Source of the DNA: Candidatus Bathyarchaeota archaeon | GTDB lineage: Archaea; Thermoproteota; Bathyarchaeia; Bathyarchaeales; Bathycorpusculaceae | NCBI GenBank assembly: GCA_030673805.1 | Contig: DAOVIH010000029.1 | Span: forward strand, 1 to 13,024 | Direction: 5' to 3' | DNA: 13,024 bases | In this document: positions 6,045-13,024 of the stretch, piece by piece | Numbering within the stretch: the stretch's first letter is position 1 | Layout: each line of letters starts with the position of its first letter | Notes under the pieces: generated by a model | The model's input: only the letters and a program-made list of their open reading frames with translations | Told to the model about the DNA's origin: nothing | Databases searched by the model: none | Position numbers and translations under genes: made by a program

Positions 6045-7079
6045 TCAGACGAACCATTTCTCTAGAGTTGTTCGTTCCTTGAGTTTTCGGGTACATTCCA
6101 GTGTTTTTTCTAGTGTTTTTCTCACCCGAATTTCCGAAAAATCTTTCTCTTTACAAATGAAATCAACAACACCTTCTGGATCAATTTCTCCCCATTCAAT
6201 TTTGTAATCGTCAACTACTTTTGGGCTAAGAAAAAGGTCCTTAATCCTAGAGGGATCGACCGGGAATTCTGCATTTTTGAGGTAAGGTATGGATTTCGCC
6301 AGATCTCCATATTTCTTAATCATTTTCAGGGCGGTCTTAGGGCCTACTCCTTTTACACCGTCCGGATTGAAATCTGTACCAAGTAGTATTCCCACGTCTA
6401 TCAACTGTTCATACGTTATTTCACAAAAACGTAGCACATCTTCTAACTCAATGAGCTCTGGCACGACATCAATGTAGATGTTTTTGCCCGGGAGTTTTCT
6501 TCGACCAGAAATAGTGATGTTTCTGATGAGCAAAGGCGCTCCAAACAGCAAGCTGTCGTAATCTTGACTACCACAATAATCAGAATCGCCACGTTTTGTC
6601 AAATGTGCTGCTTGGGCTTCTCCTTCACTCGGGGCTTGCACACAAGGTATTCCCAGTAGAGAGAGCAAAAACTTGCTGTCTTCCGCCATATGGGTTTCTA
6701 GACGGGACGTAGCCTGGGCATACTTGCGTGCTTCTGCCATTTTGCCTTTTGTCAAAGCTTCCTTGTATTTGACTGAGGCTTCTTCCTTAGCCTTGACGCG
6801 TTTCCTGATTTCTACCTCCTTAAGCATTGGAGGGACTCCGTCGAAGATGTAAATGGGCTTTATGCCCATTTGTAAGAGGTTACTAGTCCTATAAAACAGA
6901 CCGCTCAGATGGCTTGTTATTTTTCCAGTCTTGTCCTTTAAGGGCGTCCCATCTGGCTGCCGAATAATAGCTAAAAACTGGTACAATGCATTGTAAGCAT
7001 CGATGGCAATGGATTTCCCACATAGGTTTTCTAATCTAACAGCCTTTCTTGGAACAAGACTCCGGAGGTTTACGCCCAA
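6045..7079 (-). CDS. fen: Flap endonuclease 1 (FEN1/XPG family)
   Basis: This 344-residue structure-specific nuclease removes 5' flaps during Okazaki-fragment maturation and base-excision repair. The N-terminal region contains AIDAYN (25-30), IRQPDGTPL (39-47) and YIFDGVPP (77-84). The internal region has APSEGEAQAAHL (149-160), SQDYDSLLFG (171-180) and GTDFNPDGVKGVGPKTAL (234-251, helix-hairpin-helix). The metal-binding acids are all present: Asp27, Asp80, Glu152, Glu154, Asp173, Asp175 and Asp236. The C-terminus TTLEKWFV is the PCNA-interacting peptide, but the usual leading Gln is Arg336. The start is TTG at 7079, giving the standard MGV N-terminus (Gly2 is part of the active site in the family), with AGGGGATC ahead of it. 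A TATA-like box at 7110-7118 is divergent from that of the Zn-ribbon gene. Confidence 0.95.
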   Translation of the reverse strand: MGVNLRSLVPRKAVRLENLCGKSIAIDAYNALYQFLAIIRQPDGTPLKDKTGKITSHLSGLFYRTSNLLQMGIKPIYIFDGVPPMLKEVEIRKRVKAKEEASVKYKEALTKGKMAEARKYAQATSRLETHMAEDSKFLLSLLGIPCVQAPSEGEAQAAHLTKRGDSDYCGSQDYDSLLFGAPLLIRNITISGRRKLPGKNIYIDVVPELIELEDVLRFCEITYEQLIDVGILLGTDFNPDGVKGVGPKTALKMIKKYGDLAKSIPYLKNAEFPVDPSRIKDLFLSPKVVDDYKIEWGEIDPEGVVDFICKEKDFSEIRVRKTLEKTLECTRKLKERTTLEKWFV

Positions 7080-7109
7080 AATGATCCCCTAAACTATTCG
7101 TAAAAAAGT

Positions 7110-7118
7110 TATAATAAA
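7110..7118 (-). promoter_or_regulatory. Candidate TATA box for fen1
   Basis: On the minus strand the sequence is TTTATTATA, centred about 35 bases from the fen1 TTG, which would give a leader of about 10 nt. Good match to the archaeal TTTAWA-type box. Confidence 0.5.
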
Positions 7119-7141
7119 CTTGCGAAAAAGTTAACGCAGAA

Positions 7142-7149
7142 CATATAAG
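7142..7149 (+). promoter_or_regulatory. Candidate TATA box for the Zn-ribbon/EF-1beta operon
   Basis: CATATAAG, about 43 bases upstream of the ATG at 7189. A start about 25 bases downstream leaves a leader of roughly 20 nt containing GGGATGAG (7178-7185) as a possible ribosome site. Back to back with the fen1 box about 30 bases away. Confidence 0.45.
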
Positions 7150-7188
7150 GGAGTCTCACAATTACAGAACCAACATTGGGATGAGCTG

Positions 7189-7377
7189 ATGTCAGAAAGA
7201 ACGGCAACATTATCATTAGCAACATGCACAAGTTGCGGCAAACCCATTCCGCCAGGAACAGAAGCTACAAAATTCCTCTGTCCTAACTGCGGGGAACTGC
7301 CCATAAAGCGTTGCAGAAAATGTAGGAAATTTGGCCGCCAATACAAATGCCCAAAATGCAGCTTTGTGGGACCTTAG
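7189..7377 (+). CDS. Small zinc-ribbon protein, predicted RNA-binding translation factor
   Basis: The 62-residue protein is built from four CxxC knuckles: C13/C16, C31/C34, C42/C45 and C54/C57, enough to bind two zinc ions. The spacing and the framing motifs (FLCPNCGE, RCRKC, YKCPKCSFVGP) match the archaeal family annotated as Zn-ribbon RNA-binding protein involved in translation (DUF1610-type, like the haloarchaeal HVO_2753 group). It is basic between the knuckles, consistent with RNA contact. The ATG at 7189 is used; the ATG at 7181 is out of frame and stops after two codons. EF-1beta follows 19 bases after the stop, the usual archaeal neighbour, so the two are likely co-transcribed. The exact molecular role is not established to my knowledge. 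Confidence 0.88.
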   Translation: MSERTATLSLATCTSCGKPIPPGTEATKFLCPNCGELPIKRCRKCRKFGRQYKCPKCSFVGP

Positions 7378-7396
7378 CGAGGGAGAAACAAGAACA

Positions 7397-7672
7397 ATGG
7401 GCAGTGTTTTAATTGTTTATAAAGTATTCCCTTCGGACATAACCGTCGATTTTAAGAGTTTGAAAAATAAAATCGAAGTGTGTTTACCCGAGTTTTCTTC
7501 CATACACGGATACGGAGAAGAAGACATAGCATTTGGTTTAAAAGCTCTACTAGTTCAAGTCAAATTCCCAGAGGACAAAACAGGTGTTTTGGAAAAGCTA
7601 GAAAAGTCAATAGAAGGAATAGAGGGCGTAAGCCAAATACAGACGGTTCTGGTACGGAGAACAAGTAGGTAA
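7397..7672 (+). CDS. ef1b: Elongation factor 1-beta (aEF-1B, GDP-GTP exchange factor)
   Basis: This 91-residue protein is the archaeal counterpart of the catalytic C-terminal domain of eukaryotic EF-1beta, which reloads EF-1alpha with GTP. It shows the family pattern: MGSVLIVYKVFPSDITVDF at the start, then SIHGYGEEDIAFGLKAL (35-51) with the conserved Ala-Phe-Gly-Leu, and a closing strand VSQIQTVLVRR (78-88), as a two-repeat alpha/beta sandwich. The frame is open upstream to 7331, but those residues overlap the Zn-ribbon gene; the ATG at 7397 gives the standard N-terminus and length and follows GAGGGAG at 7379-7385. Second gene of the Zn-ribbon operon. Confidence 0.92.
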   Translation: MGSVLIVYKVFPSDITVDFKSLKNKIEVCLPEFSSIHGYGEEDIAFGLKALLVQVKFPEDKTGVLEKLEKSIEGIEGVSQIQTVLVRRTSR

Positions 7673-7685
7673 GCCAGACGTGTGC

Positions 7686-7693
7686 TTTAAATA
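7686..7693 (+). promoter_or_regulatory. Candidate TATA box for cdc48
   Basis: TTTAAATA begins 14 bases after the EF-1beta stop and lies about 68 bases before the cdc48 start. A transcript starting near 7715 would have a leader of about 40 nt carrying AGGGACGG (7744-7751). It is a close match to the archaeal consensus and suggests that cdc48 has its own promoter. Confidence 0.55.
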
Positions 7694-7757
7694 GCCCTAA
7701 ATTAATAGAAAATGTGTTTCACCACGTTTGGCACAATCACTGTAGGGACGGTTTTGG

Positions 7758-9929
7758 TTGAGTGAAATTCAACTAAGGGTAGGAGATGCAAGACAACGAG
7801 ACGTTGGCAGAGGCATCGCCAGAATAGATCAGAAGAACATGCAAGCTTTAGGCATAAGCGCTGGGGACGTCGTTGAAATAGTCAATAAGAGAACAACCTC
7901 GGCCATAGCTTGGCCTGCTTATAGCGAAGATCAAAATCGGGACATCATAAGGATTGACGGTTTTACTCGGAAAAATGCTGGGGCCGCAATAAATGAATAT
8001 GTGGTTCTCAAATCAGCAAAAGTAAAAACTGCCCTAGGCATAAGTCTTGCTCCTGTTGATATGAGATTAAACGTTGATGAAGACTTCACAAATTTTGTTA
8101 GAAACCGACTGATGGAGAGAACACTAGTCGAAGGTGACACGACCCTTGTTATGATGCTTGGGCATGCCATACCATTCACTGTTTCGAAAACTCGTCCTCA
8201 CGGTATTGTCAAGATTACAGCAGAAACTAGACTCACTATTCTAAACGAGCCAACTCCCGAGACTAAAGGAATGCCAAGAACTACATATGAAGATATCGGA
8301 GGGTTACACGAAGAGATCCAAAGAGTAAGGGAGATGGTTGAGCTTCCTTTAAGGCATCCAGAGCTTTTCCAGCGCCTCGGAATAGACCCCCCTAAAGGAG
8401 TGTTGCTTCATGGTCCTCCTGGATGCGGCAAAACCTTGCTGGCTAGGGCCGTAGCTAACGAGTCAGAGGCAAATTTCAATTCGATAAATGGTCCAGAGAT
8501 AATGAGCAAATTCTACGGAGAGTCTGAAGCTAGGCTTAGAGAGATTTTCCAGCAAGCCCAAAAAAACGCTCCAAGCATCATATTCATTGATGAATTGGAC
8601 GCGATAGCACCAAAACGTGAAGAAGTGAGTGGGGAAGTTGAGAGACGTGTTGTTGCACAGCTTCTAGCTCTGATGGATGGCCTTTCTGGAAGAGGAAATG
8701 TGATTGTAATAGGAGCAACAAACAGGCCCGGTGCACTCGATCCAGCCCTTAGAAGGCCAGGCCGATTTGATAGAGAGATTGAGATTGGAGTGCCAGATAA
8801 ACAGGGAAGATATGAAGTAGTACAAATTCATACCAGAGGGATGCCTCTAGCAGAGGATGTCAAAATCAAGAAGTTGGCTGATATGACCCATGGATACACA
8901 GGAGCTGACTTGGCAGCACTGGGAAGAGAAACCGCTATGAAAGCTCTTCGAAGGTATTTGCCCCAGATAAATCTTGAGGAGGAACGTGTTCCGCCAGACG
9001 TCCTTGAGAAAATGGAAGTGAAAATGGATGACTTTTTCAACGCTTATAAGGAAATCACACCCACCGCGATGCGGGAAGTGTACATAGAAATTTCTAATGT
9101 CAAGTGGAGCGATGTAGGTGGACTCGAAAGCGTAAAACAGCATCTAATGGAATCTGTCGAATTACCGCTGAAAAACCCAAAAATCTTCGATAGACTGGGA
9201 ATAAAACCTCCAAAAGGGATACTGCTATATGGACCACCTGGATGCGGTAAAACCCTTCTTGCCAAAGCGGTATCAACTGAAAGTGAAGCTAATTTCATAA
9301 CTATCAAAGGCCCTGAAGTTTTTTCCAAATGGGTGGGAGAATCCGAAAAAGCCATAAGGGAAGTATTCCGGAAGGCTCGGATGGCGGCCCCTGCAGTGGT
9401 TTTCTTGGATGAAATTGATTCTCTTACACCACGTCGGGGCGTAGGTTTTTCAGACAGTGGTGTGTCTCAACGTGTTATCAGCCAGTTACTAACTGAAATG
9501 GATGGCATGGTAACCTTGAAGGATATTGTAGTAATTGCTGCTACGAACCGGCCAGACATGATAGACCCTGCCATACTAAGACCCGGAAGATTCGACAGAT
9601 TAATCTATGTCCCAGAACCCGATAAGGAAAGCAGACTTGTAATTCTGAAGATTTACACGGATAACATGCCTCTGAACGCAGACGTTGACCTAGACAAATT
9701 AGCTACAGCAACCAGGTATTACTCAGGTGCAGACATTGAATCTCTTTGTAGAGAGGCTGCAATGCACGCTCTAAGAACAAACTTGGATGCAAAAGAGGTC
9801 ACGATGAAAGACTTTCTGGATGCCCTCAAAGAAGTCGGACCATCCGTTACACCGGACATGGAAAAATGGTACAAGAACTTCATGCAAAAAGTTCGACAAG
9901 TACAAAAGCCGGCGACACCAGTTGCCTGA
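7758..9929 (+). CDS. cdc48: Cdc48/p97-type AAA+ ATPase (VAT-like unfoldase)
   Basis: This 723-residue ATPase extracts and unfolds proteins and is expected to act as a homohexamer. An N domain (about 1-165: double-psi barrel start LRVGDARQRDVGRGIARID plus the second subdomain) precedes two AAA+ modules. D1 has Walker A GPPGCGKT (219-226), Walker B IIFIDELD (274-281) and arginine finger in RRPGRFDR (332-339). D2 has GPPGCGKT (492-499), VVFLDEID (547-554) and LRPGRFDR (607-614). The D2 pore loop carries KWVG (524-527), with a KFYG in D1. Both Walker A motifs have Cys where Thr is common. The C-terminus (PATPVA) lacks the hydrophobic-Tyr-X tail that docks such ATPases on the 20S proteasome. The start is TTG at 7758 with AGGG-type ribosome site; no better in-frame start lies nearby. 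The next gene's ribosome site overlaps its stop. Confidence 0.97.
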   Translation: MSEIQLRVGDARQRDVGRGIARIDQKNMQALGISAGDVVEIVNKRTTSAIAWPAYSEDQNRDIIRIDGFTRKNAGAAINEYVVLKSAKVKTALGISLAPVDMRLNVDEDFTNFVRNRLMERTLVEGDTTLVMMLGHAIPFTVSKTRPHGIVKITAETRLTILNEPTPETKGMPRTTYEDIGGLHEEIQRVREMVELPLRHPELFQRLGIDPPKGVLLHGPPGCGKTLLARAVANESEANFNSINGPEIMSKFYGESEARLREIFQQAQKNAPSIIFIDELDAIAPKREEVSGEVERRVVAQLLALMDGLSGRGNVIVIGATNRPGALDPALRRPGRFDREIEIGVPDKQGRYEVVQIHTRGMPLAEDVKIKKLADMTHGYTGADLAALGRETAMKALRRYLPQINLEEERVPPDVLEKMEVKMDDFFNAYKEITPTAMREVYIEISNVKWSDVGGLESVKQHLMESVELPLKNPKIFDRLGIKPPKGILLYGPPGCGKTLLAKAVSTESEANFITIKGPEVFSKWVGESEKAIREVFRKARMAAPAVVFLDEIDSLTPRRGVGFSDSGVSQRVISQLLTEMDGMVTLKDIVVIAATNRPDMIDPAILRPGRFDRLIYVPEPDKESRLVILKIYTDNMPLNADVDLDKLATATRYYSGADIESLCREAAMHALRTNLDAKEVTMKDFLDALKEVGPSVTPDMEKWYKNFMQKVRQVQKPATPVA

Positions 9930-9941
9930 GGAGAAAAGCTG

Positions 9942-10169
9942 ATGCCCATCAAAACATGGAAGACTCGACCCGCATATTATGTTTTACTAGAAATTCTAGG
10001 CAAGAAAGGAGACATGAGAAGCTCTGAGCTTTTTAAAGCTCTAAGCTCAGAGTTTGAAGATTTAGGGTTCAAAGACTTCAACGAGTTGCTCATGAATTTG
10101 GAAGTTTCGGGAAAAATTCGCAACACTTCATTGGCTCGCGGAAAAAGACGTGTTGAACTCATCAGATAG
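9942..10169 (+). CDS. Small winged-helix-like protein of unknown function, coupled to cdc48
   Basis: This 75-residue basic protein starts at ATG 9942; GAGGAG (9928-9933) overlaps the cdc48 stop, so it is co-transcribed and probably translationally coupled. I do not recognise a named family. The pattern AYYVLLEILGKKG (11-23), RSSELFKALSSEF (26-38), KDFNELLMNLEVSGKI (44-59) and a terminal strand pair NTSLARGKRRVELI (61-74) reads like the three helices plus wing of a winged helix, similar in layout to small archaeal wHTH proteins. The Lys/Arg-rich tail could contact nucleic acid, or the domain could be a protein adaptor for Cdc48. No metal-binding or catalytic motif is visible. The gene that follows begins within about 30 bases of its stop. 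Confidence 0.75.
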   Translation: MPIKTWKTRPAYYVLLEILGKKGDMRSSELFKALSSEFEDLGFKDFNELLMNLEVSGKIRNTSLARGKRRVELIR

Positions 10170-10197
10170 AAAAACAAAGGCCTATCACGTGTTGCTA

Positions 10198-11418
10198 ATG
10201 AAACACAAGCCTGAAGCCCTCGTCATAGGAGCTGGGCCAGCGGGTTCCTATGCAGCTTTAAACTTGGCAAAACTGGGTGTGCCAACAACAGTTTTTGAGG
10301 AACATCCTGAAATTGGTGTTCCATCACATTGCGCTGGTCACTTAAGCATTCGAAGTCTGGGAAAAATGGGGTTATATCCACTTCCCTACCACATCGTTGA
10401 AAACGAATTCAGCAAAGCTAACTTTTACTCGCCAACTGGATTCAGGTTCTCTGTTCATCTTAAGCAGCCAGTAACATGTACCGTCAATCGCACGCTCTTT
10501 GACAAATTCCTAGCAGAGAAAGCGGAAGCTGCAGGAGCACGCTTCCTACTCAACACTAGGGTGAAATCGCTGATTTTGGATGAAGGATTCGTTCGAGGTG
10601 TTAGAATAAAAGAAGATGAAGAAACAAGAGAGATTTTTTCCAAAACCGTAGTTGACGCTGAAGGGATATCATCGAGAGTTTTACGAGAAACCAGTTTAAG
10701 CACACTGAAAACCAGCAGTGTTGTCTACGGAGTCGAAGCTGATGCTGAAAACGTAAGAAATGTAGAGCACGATGCGGTTGAAGTCTTTTTAGGAAAAGCC
10801 TATGCCTCTGGCTTTTATGGATGGCTTATTCCAAGGCGGGATGGGACAGCCAAGGTTGGCCTTGCCACAACTGGAAATCCCAAAGAGTCATTCCAAAAGC
10901 TTAAAGATAAGCACCCAGTGGCTTCGGAGCAACTAAGTACCGCCAAAATTACAAATCTTTCGTTTCACCCAATCTCTCTTGGAGGACCGATCTCCCAGAC
11001 GTACACAAACGGCTTTCTAGCCGTTGGAGATGCCGCATCCCAAGTAAAGCCAACTACAGGGGGAGGAGTGGTTTTTGGGATGACATGCGCCAAGATTGCG
11101 GCAGAAATTGTTTACAACGCAATTCAAAAAAACGATTTATCAGAGAACTTTTTGCGTCTTTACCAGAAACGATGTGAAGAGATCTGGAGTTTTGACGTAA
11201 AAGTAATGCTCAGAATCAGAAAGACACTCAACACTATTTCCGACAAAAAGATTGAAAAGGCTATGCGCTTCTGTTCAAGAATTGGTTTGGACAAGACTTT
11301 AGGGAACATAGAAGAAATAGATTTTCAGGGACAAACCTTTCTTAAAGTTTTAAAAAAGCCTGCTATTGTTGCGGTTTTTGCCTATTTCGTTCTTCTGTAT
11401 TTGTCTGCAAATCCTTAA
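10198..11418 (+). CDS. Geranylgeranyl reductase family flavoprotein
   Basis: The 406-residue protein belongs to the FAD-dependent geranylgeranyl reductase family, which in archaea saturates the isoprenoid chains of membrane ether lipids. It has a dinucleotide-binding GAGPAGS (11-17) after strand EALVI, an EEHPEIGVPSHCAG segment (34-47) whose Cys45 matches the catalytic Cys of characterised archaeal enzymes, the FAD motif DAEGISSRVLR (153-163), YGWLIPRRDG (207-216), and GFLAVGDAASQVKPTTGGG (272-290). The C-terminus AIVAVFAYFVLLYLSA (389-404) is a hydrophobic stretch that could anchor it to the membrane. In-frame starts are GTG 10150, GTG 10189, TTG 10192 and ATG 10198; the ATG gives the usual short lead before the FAD strand, though AAAGG at 10176-10180 is better placed for GTG 10189. 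It follows the small winged-helix gene by 28 bases. Substrate (lipid versus quinone chain) is not provable from sequence. Confidence 0.9.
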   Translation: MKHKPEALVIGAGPAGSYAALNLAKLGVPTTVFEEHPEIGVPSHCAGHLSIRSLGKMGLYPLPYHIVENEFSKANFYSPTGFRFSVHLKQPVTCTVNRTLFDKFLAEKAEAAGARFLLNTRVKSLILDEGFVRGVRIKEDEETREIFSKTVVDAEGISSRVLRETSLSTLKTSSVVYGVEADAENVRNVEHDAVEVFLGKAYASGFYGWLIPRRDGTAKVGLATTGNPKESFQKLKDKHPVASEQLSTAKITNLSFHPISLGGPISQTYTNGFLAVGDAASQVKPTTGGGVVFGMTCAKIAAEIVYNAIQKNDLSENFLRLYQKRCEEIWSFDVKVMLRIRKTLNTISDKKIEKAMRFCSRIGLDKTLGNIEEIDFQGQTFLKVLKKPAIVAVFAYFVLLYLSANP

Positions 11419-11421
11419 AAC
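11413..11421 (+). promoter_or_regulatory. Weak TATA-like box before pth2
   Basis: CTTAAAACC overlaps the stop of the flavoprotein gene and is about 43 bases ahead of the pth2 ATG. It may give pth2-truD its own start, but read-through from upstream is equally possible. Confidence 0.25.
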
Positions 11422-11459
11422 CTACAAAACTAGAGTGTTAAAAACAGTTGGAAGGCAAA

Positions 11460-11822
11460 ATGGAAGAATATCAATACAAACAAGTCATCGTTTTTCGCAT
11501 TGATTTGAAGTTGAGCAAAGGCAAAATTGCCGCTCAAGCTGGCCACGCAGCAGTTTCAGCCGCTGAAGAAACTAGAAAATGCCATAAAGCTTGGTGGCGA
11601 GCCTGGAAAAAAGAGGGGCAACGCAAAATAGCACTCAAAGTTGAAGATGAAGAAGGACTGTTGAAACTAGAAAGACAGGCTAAAGCCCTAGATTTGCCTT
11701 ACGCACTAATTATGGATAGAGGACTAACCGAAATTCCTCCAGATACAATAACCTGTTTGGGAATTGGACCAGCCCCAGCAGAAAAAATGAATCGACTAAC
11801 TAGCAATCTTCAATTACTGTAG
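11460..11822 (+). CDS. pth2: Peptidyl-tRNA hydrolase, Pth2 type
   Basis: The 120-residue enzyme cleaves the ester bond of peptidyl-tRNAs that drop off ribosomes and so recycles tRNA. The archaeal/eukaryotic Pth2 fold is clear: YKQVIVFRIDLKLSKGKIAAQ with conserved Lys and Gln, AGHAAVSAAEE, a central KIALKVEDEEGLLKL, then LPYALIMDRGLTEIPPDTITCLGIGPAP with the Asp-x-Gly-x-Thr active-site loop. An in-frame TTG at 11448 would add four residues; the ATG at 11460 is preceded by GGAAGG (11450-11455) and gives the standard length, so I chose it. truD begins 17 bases after its stop, so the two probably form an operon that acts on tRNA. Confidence 0.95.
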   Translation: MEEYQYKQVIVFRIDLKLSKGKIAAQAGHAAVSAAEETRKCHKAWWRAWKKEGQRKIALKVEDEEGLLKLERQAKALDLPYALIMDRGLTEIPPDTITCLGIGPAPAEKMNRLTSNLQLL

Positions 11823-11839
11823 ATAAGGCGCGTCGCGAA

Positions 11840-13024
11840 GTGACTGTTTCGAAAATCGACAGGTTCTTAGGGATCGAAGTTTATTTGACAAAGACCCCTG
11901 GCACCGGGGGATTTATTCGAGAATCAGTGGATGATTTTGTCGTGGAGGAAATTCTTGTTGACGGTTCTAGAGCTAAAATCAACGGTTCTAGTGAGAAACC
12001 AGTTTTAGGGGCCACACGTCATAAAAAGAAGTTTCTCCTAGCCGTTTTGGTTAAACGAAATTGGGACACGATAATAACTATTAGAAACATCGCCAGACAA
12101 CTTGGAATTGGCTCAGCTAAAATTCACATCGCGGGCATAAAAGATGCTAAAGCCATTACAGCTCAACACATCACAATAGAGAATGCAATAGTTGAAGACC
12201 TTTCAGCTATAGATATTAAAGATGTGGGAATTTGGCCGGTTGGATACCTTCGCAACGAAATGTCCACGTTCTATCTTCTGGGCAACAGCTTCAGAATTAA
12301 AATCAGGGGGATAGAAAACAAGAAAACACAAATTATAGACAATATGAATCAAACAATCAAAGAACTAGAATCTATAGGTGGAGCCCCCAATTACTTTGGA
12401 CATCAACGTTTTGGAACAAAAAGGCCAATTACACATCTTGTTGGAAAAGCTATTGTAAAGGGAGATTTTAGAGAAGCAGCAATATTGTTCTTGGCAAATC
12501 CGAGTCCACATGAACATCCTGAATCCAGGCATGCTCGGGAAGAGCTTCAATCAGGACTAGATTTCGAGAGAGCCCACAGAGTTTTTCCCAAGCAACTCCG
12601 TTTTGAAAGATTAATGCTTAATCACCTAGCTGAAAAACCACATGACTTCATTGGAGCTTTTAGGCGAATACCCTTCAAGCTCCGTTCACTTTTTGTCCAG
12701 GCTTATCAATCGTATCTTTTTAATCTCTTCTTGAGCAAGAGAATTAATAATGGATTATTACTAAACAGGATTGAGTCGGGAGACTTTGTAATGAACATAG
12801 AACGTTCAGGAATACCAATGCCAAGAACAGGCAAAGTCGTGGATCAAAGTACTCTAGAAGAGATTAAAAGAGCTGTAGAGATTGGAAGAATGCGAATTGC
12901 TTTGCCTCTCATTGGATTTAGGCAAAAACCTTCTAATGGAAAACTGGGAGAAATAGAAAGACCGATTTTAAAGAATGAACAGGTTAAACATGAGGATTAC
13001 AAAATAGAAGCCCTTCGTGAAATA
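11840..13024 (+). CDS. truD: tRNA pseudouridine(13) synthase TruD family (3' truncated by window)
   Basis: The frame is open from GTG 11840 to the last base, giving 395 residues with no stop in the window. TruD-family enzymes isomerise uridine 13 of tRNA; eukaryotic homologues (Pus7) also modify other RNAs. Seen in order: TPGTGGFIRESVDDFVVEEI (19-38, the N-terminal family signature), HIAGIKDAKAITAQHI (96-111) whose Asp102 is the expected catalytic aspartate, and NYFGHQRFG (184-192). After that comes the TRUD insertion domain with HLVGKAIVKGDFREAA and later QAYQSYLFN. No in-frame start exists between the pth2 stop and 11840, and the GTG puts the family signature at its usual distance from the N-terminus; the ribosome site is weak (AAGG at 11825-11828). 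Only the C-terminal end is missing. Likely co-transcribed with pth2. Confidence 0.95.
   Translation, partial: MTVSKIDRFLGIEVYLTKTPGTGGFIRESVDDFVVEEILVDGSRAKINGSSEKPVLGATRHKKKFLLAVLVKRNWDTIITIRNIARQLGIGSAKIHIAGIKDAKAITAQHITIENAIVEDLSAIDIKDVGIWPVGYLRNEMSTFYLLGNSFRIKIRGIENKKTQIIDNMNQTIKELESIGGAPNYFGHQRFGTKRPITHLVGKAIVKGDFREAAILFLANPSPHEHPESRHAREELQSGLDFERAHRVFPKQLRFERLMLNHLAEKPHDFIGAFRRIPFKLRSLFVQAYQSYLFNLFLSKRINNGLLLNRIESGDFVMNIERSGIPMPRTGKVVDQSTLEEIKRAVEIGRMRIALPLIGFRQKPSNGKLGEIERPILKNEQVKHEDYKIEALREI

Noticed and set aside
7331..7396. N-terminal extension of EF-1beta overlapping the Zn-ribbon gene
   Set aside because: The extra 22 residues are a frame shadow of the Zn-ribbon gene; the ATG at 7397 gives the family N-terminus and a ribosome site precedes it.
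8847..9143. Antisense open frames inside cdc48 (also 9044-9355, 8828-9040, 7931-8179, 9719-9952)
   Set aside because: They lie opposite strongly conserved ATPase coding sequence, have low-complexity Ser/Phe-rich composition and no ribosome sites or family resemblance.
12365..12550. Minus-strand frame inside truD
   Set aside because: It is a shadow of the well-supported truD frame, which carries the NYFG motif at the same place.

Overview
The window looks like a chromosomal segment of an archaeon. The evidence is a set of archaeal-type genes: the tRNA m1G37 methylase Trm5, DUF371, FEN1, archaeal EF-1beta, a tandem-ATPase Cdc48, a geranylgeranyl-reductase-family flavoprotein, Pth2 and TruD. 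TATA-like boxes lie upstream of most transcription units. UUG and GUG starts are common (trm5, DUF371, pcm, fen1, cdc48, truD). The base composition is AT-rich. I would guess a TACK-type lineage, possibly Bathyarchaeia-like, but that is inference; no rRNA is present to settle it. I see no mobile element, CRISPR array, tRNA or rRNA, and no gene-free stretch over 300 bases.

Layout: 1-429 is the 3' end of rtcA (RNA 3'-phosphate cyclase), followed by trm5. Trm5 converges, with a 4-base overlap, on a minus-strand pair: DUF371 and an HTH regulator with an unusual large C-terminal domain. A roughly 250-base AT-rich divergent spacer with a near-perfect inverted repeat separates the regulator from glmS (glucosamine-6-phosphate synthase). 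Next come pcm (L-isoaspartyl methyltransferase) and the convergent fen1 on the minus strand. The rest runs on the plus strand: a Zn-ribbon translation protein, EF-1beta, cdc48, a small winged-helix-like protein, a geranylgeranyl-reductase-family protein, pth2 and truD, which runs off the right edge.

The most notable discovery is in pcm. The reading frame breaks in the middle of the highly conserved APHM block. The interruption is exactly 31 nt and folds into an archaeal bulge-helix-bulge (BHB) splicing motif: a 3-nt bulge, a 4-bp all-GC central helix, a 3-nt bulge and a 6-bp inner hairpin. Cutting at the standard bulge positions removes nt 5432-5462 and rejoins a 225-residue, full-length Pcm with the expected Pro-His-Met. 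I therefore read pcm as a protein gene carrying a tRNA-type archaeal intron, not as a pseudogene or two genes.

Functionally most of the window is information processing and housekeeping: RNA end repair, tRNA modification (Trm5, TruD), peptidyl-tRNA recycling (Pth2), elongation (EF-1beta), DNA flap processing (FEN1), protein quality control (Cdc48, Pcm), plus membrane lipid saturation and amino-sugar supply. The regulator/glmS divergent pair is the one place where the sequence suggests specific, perhaps envelope-linked, transcriptional control.
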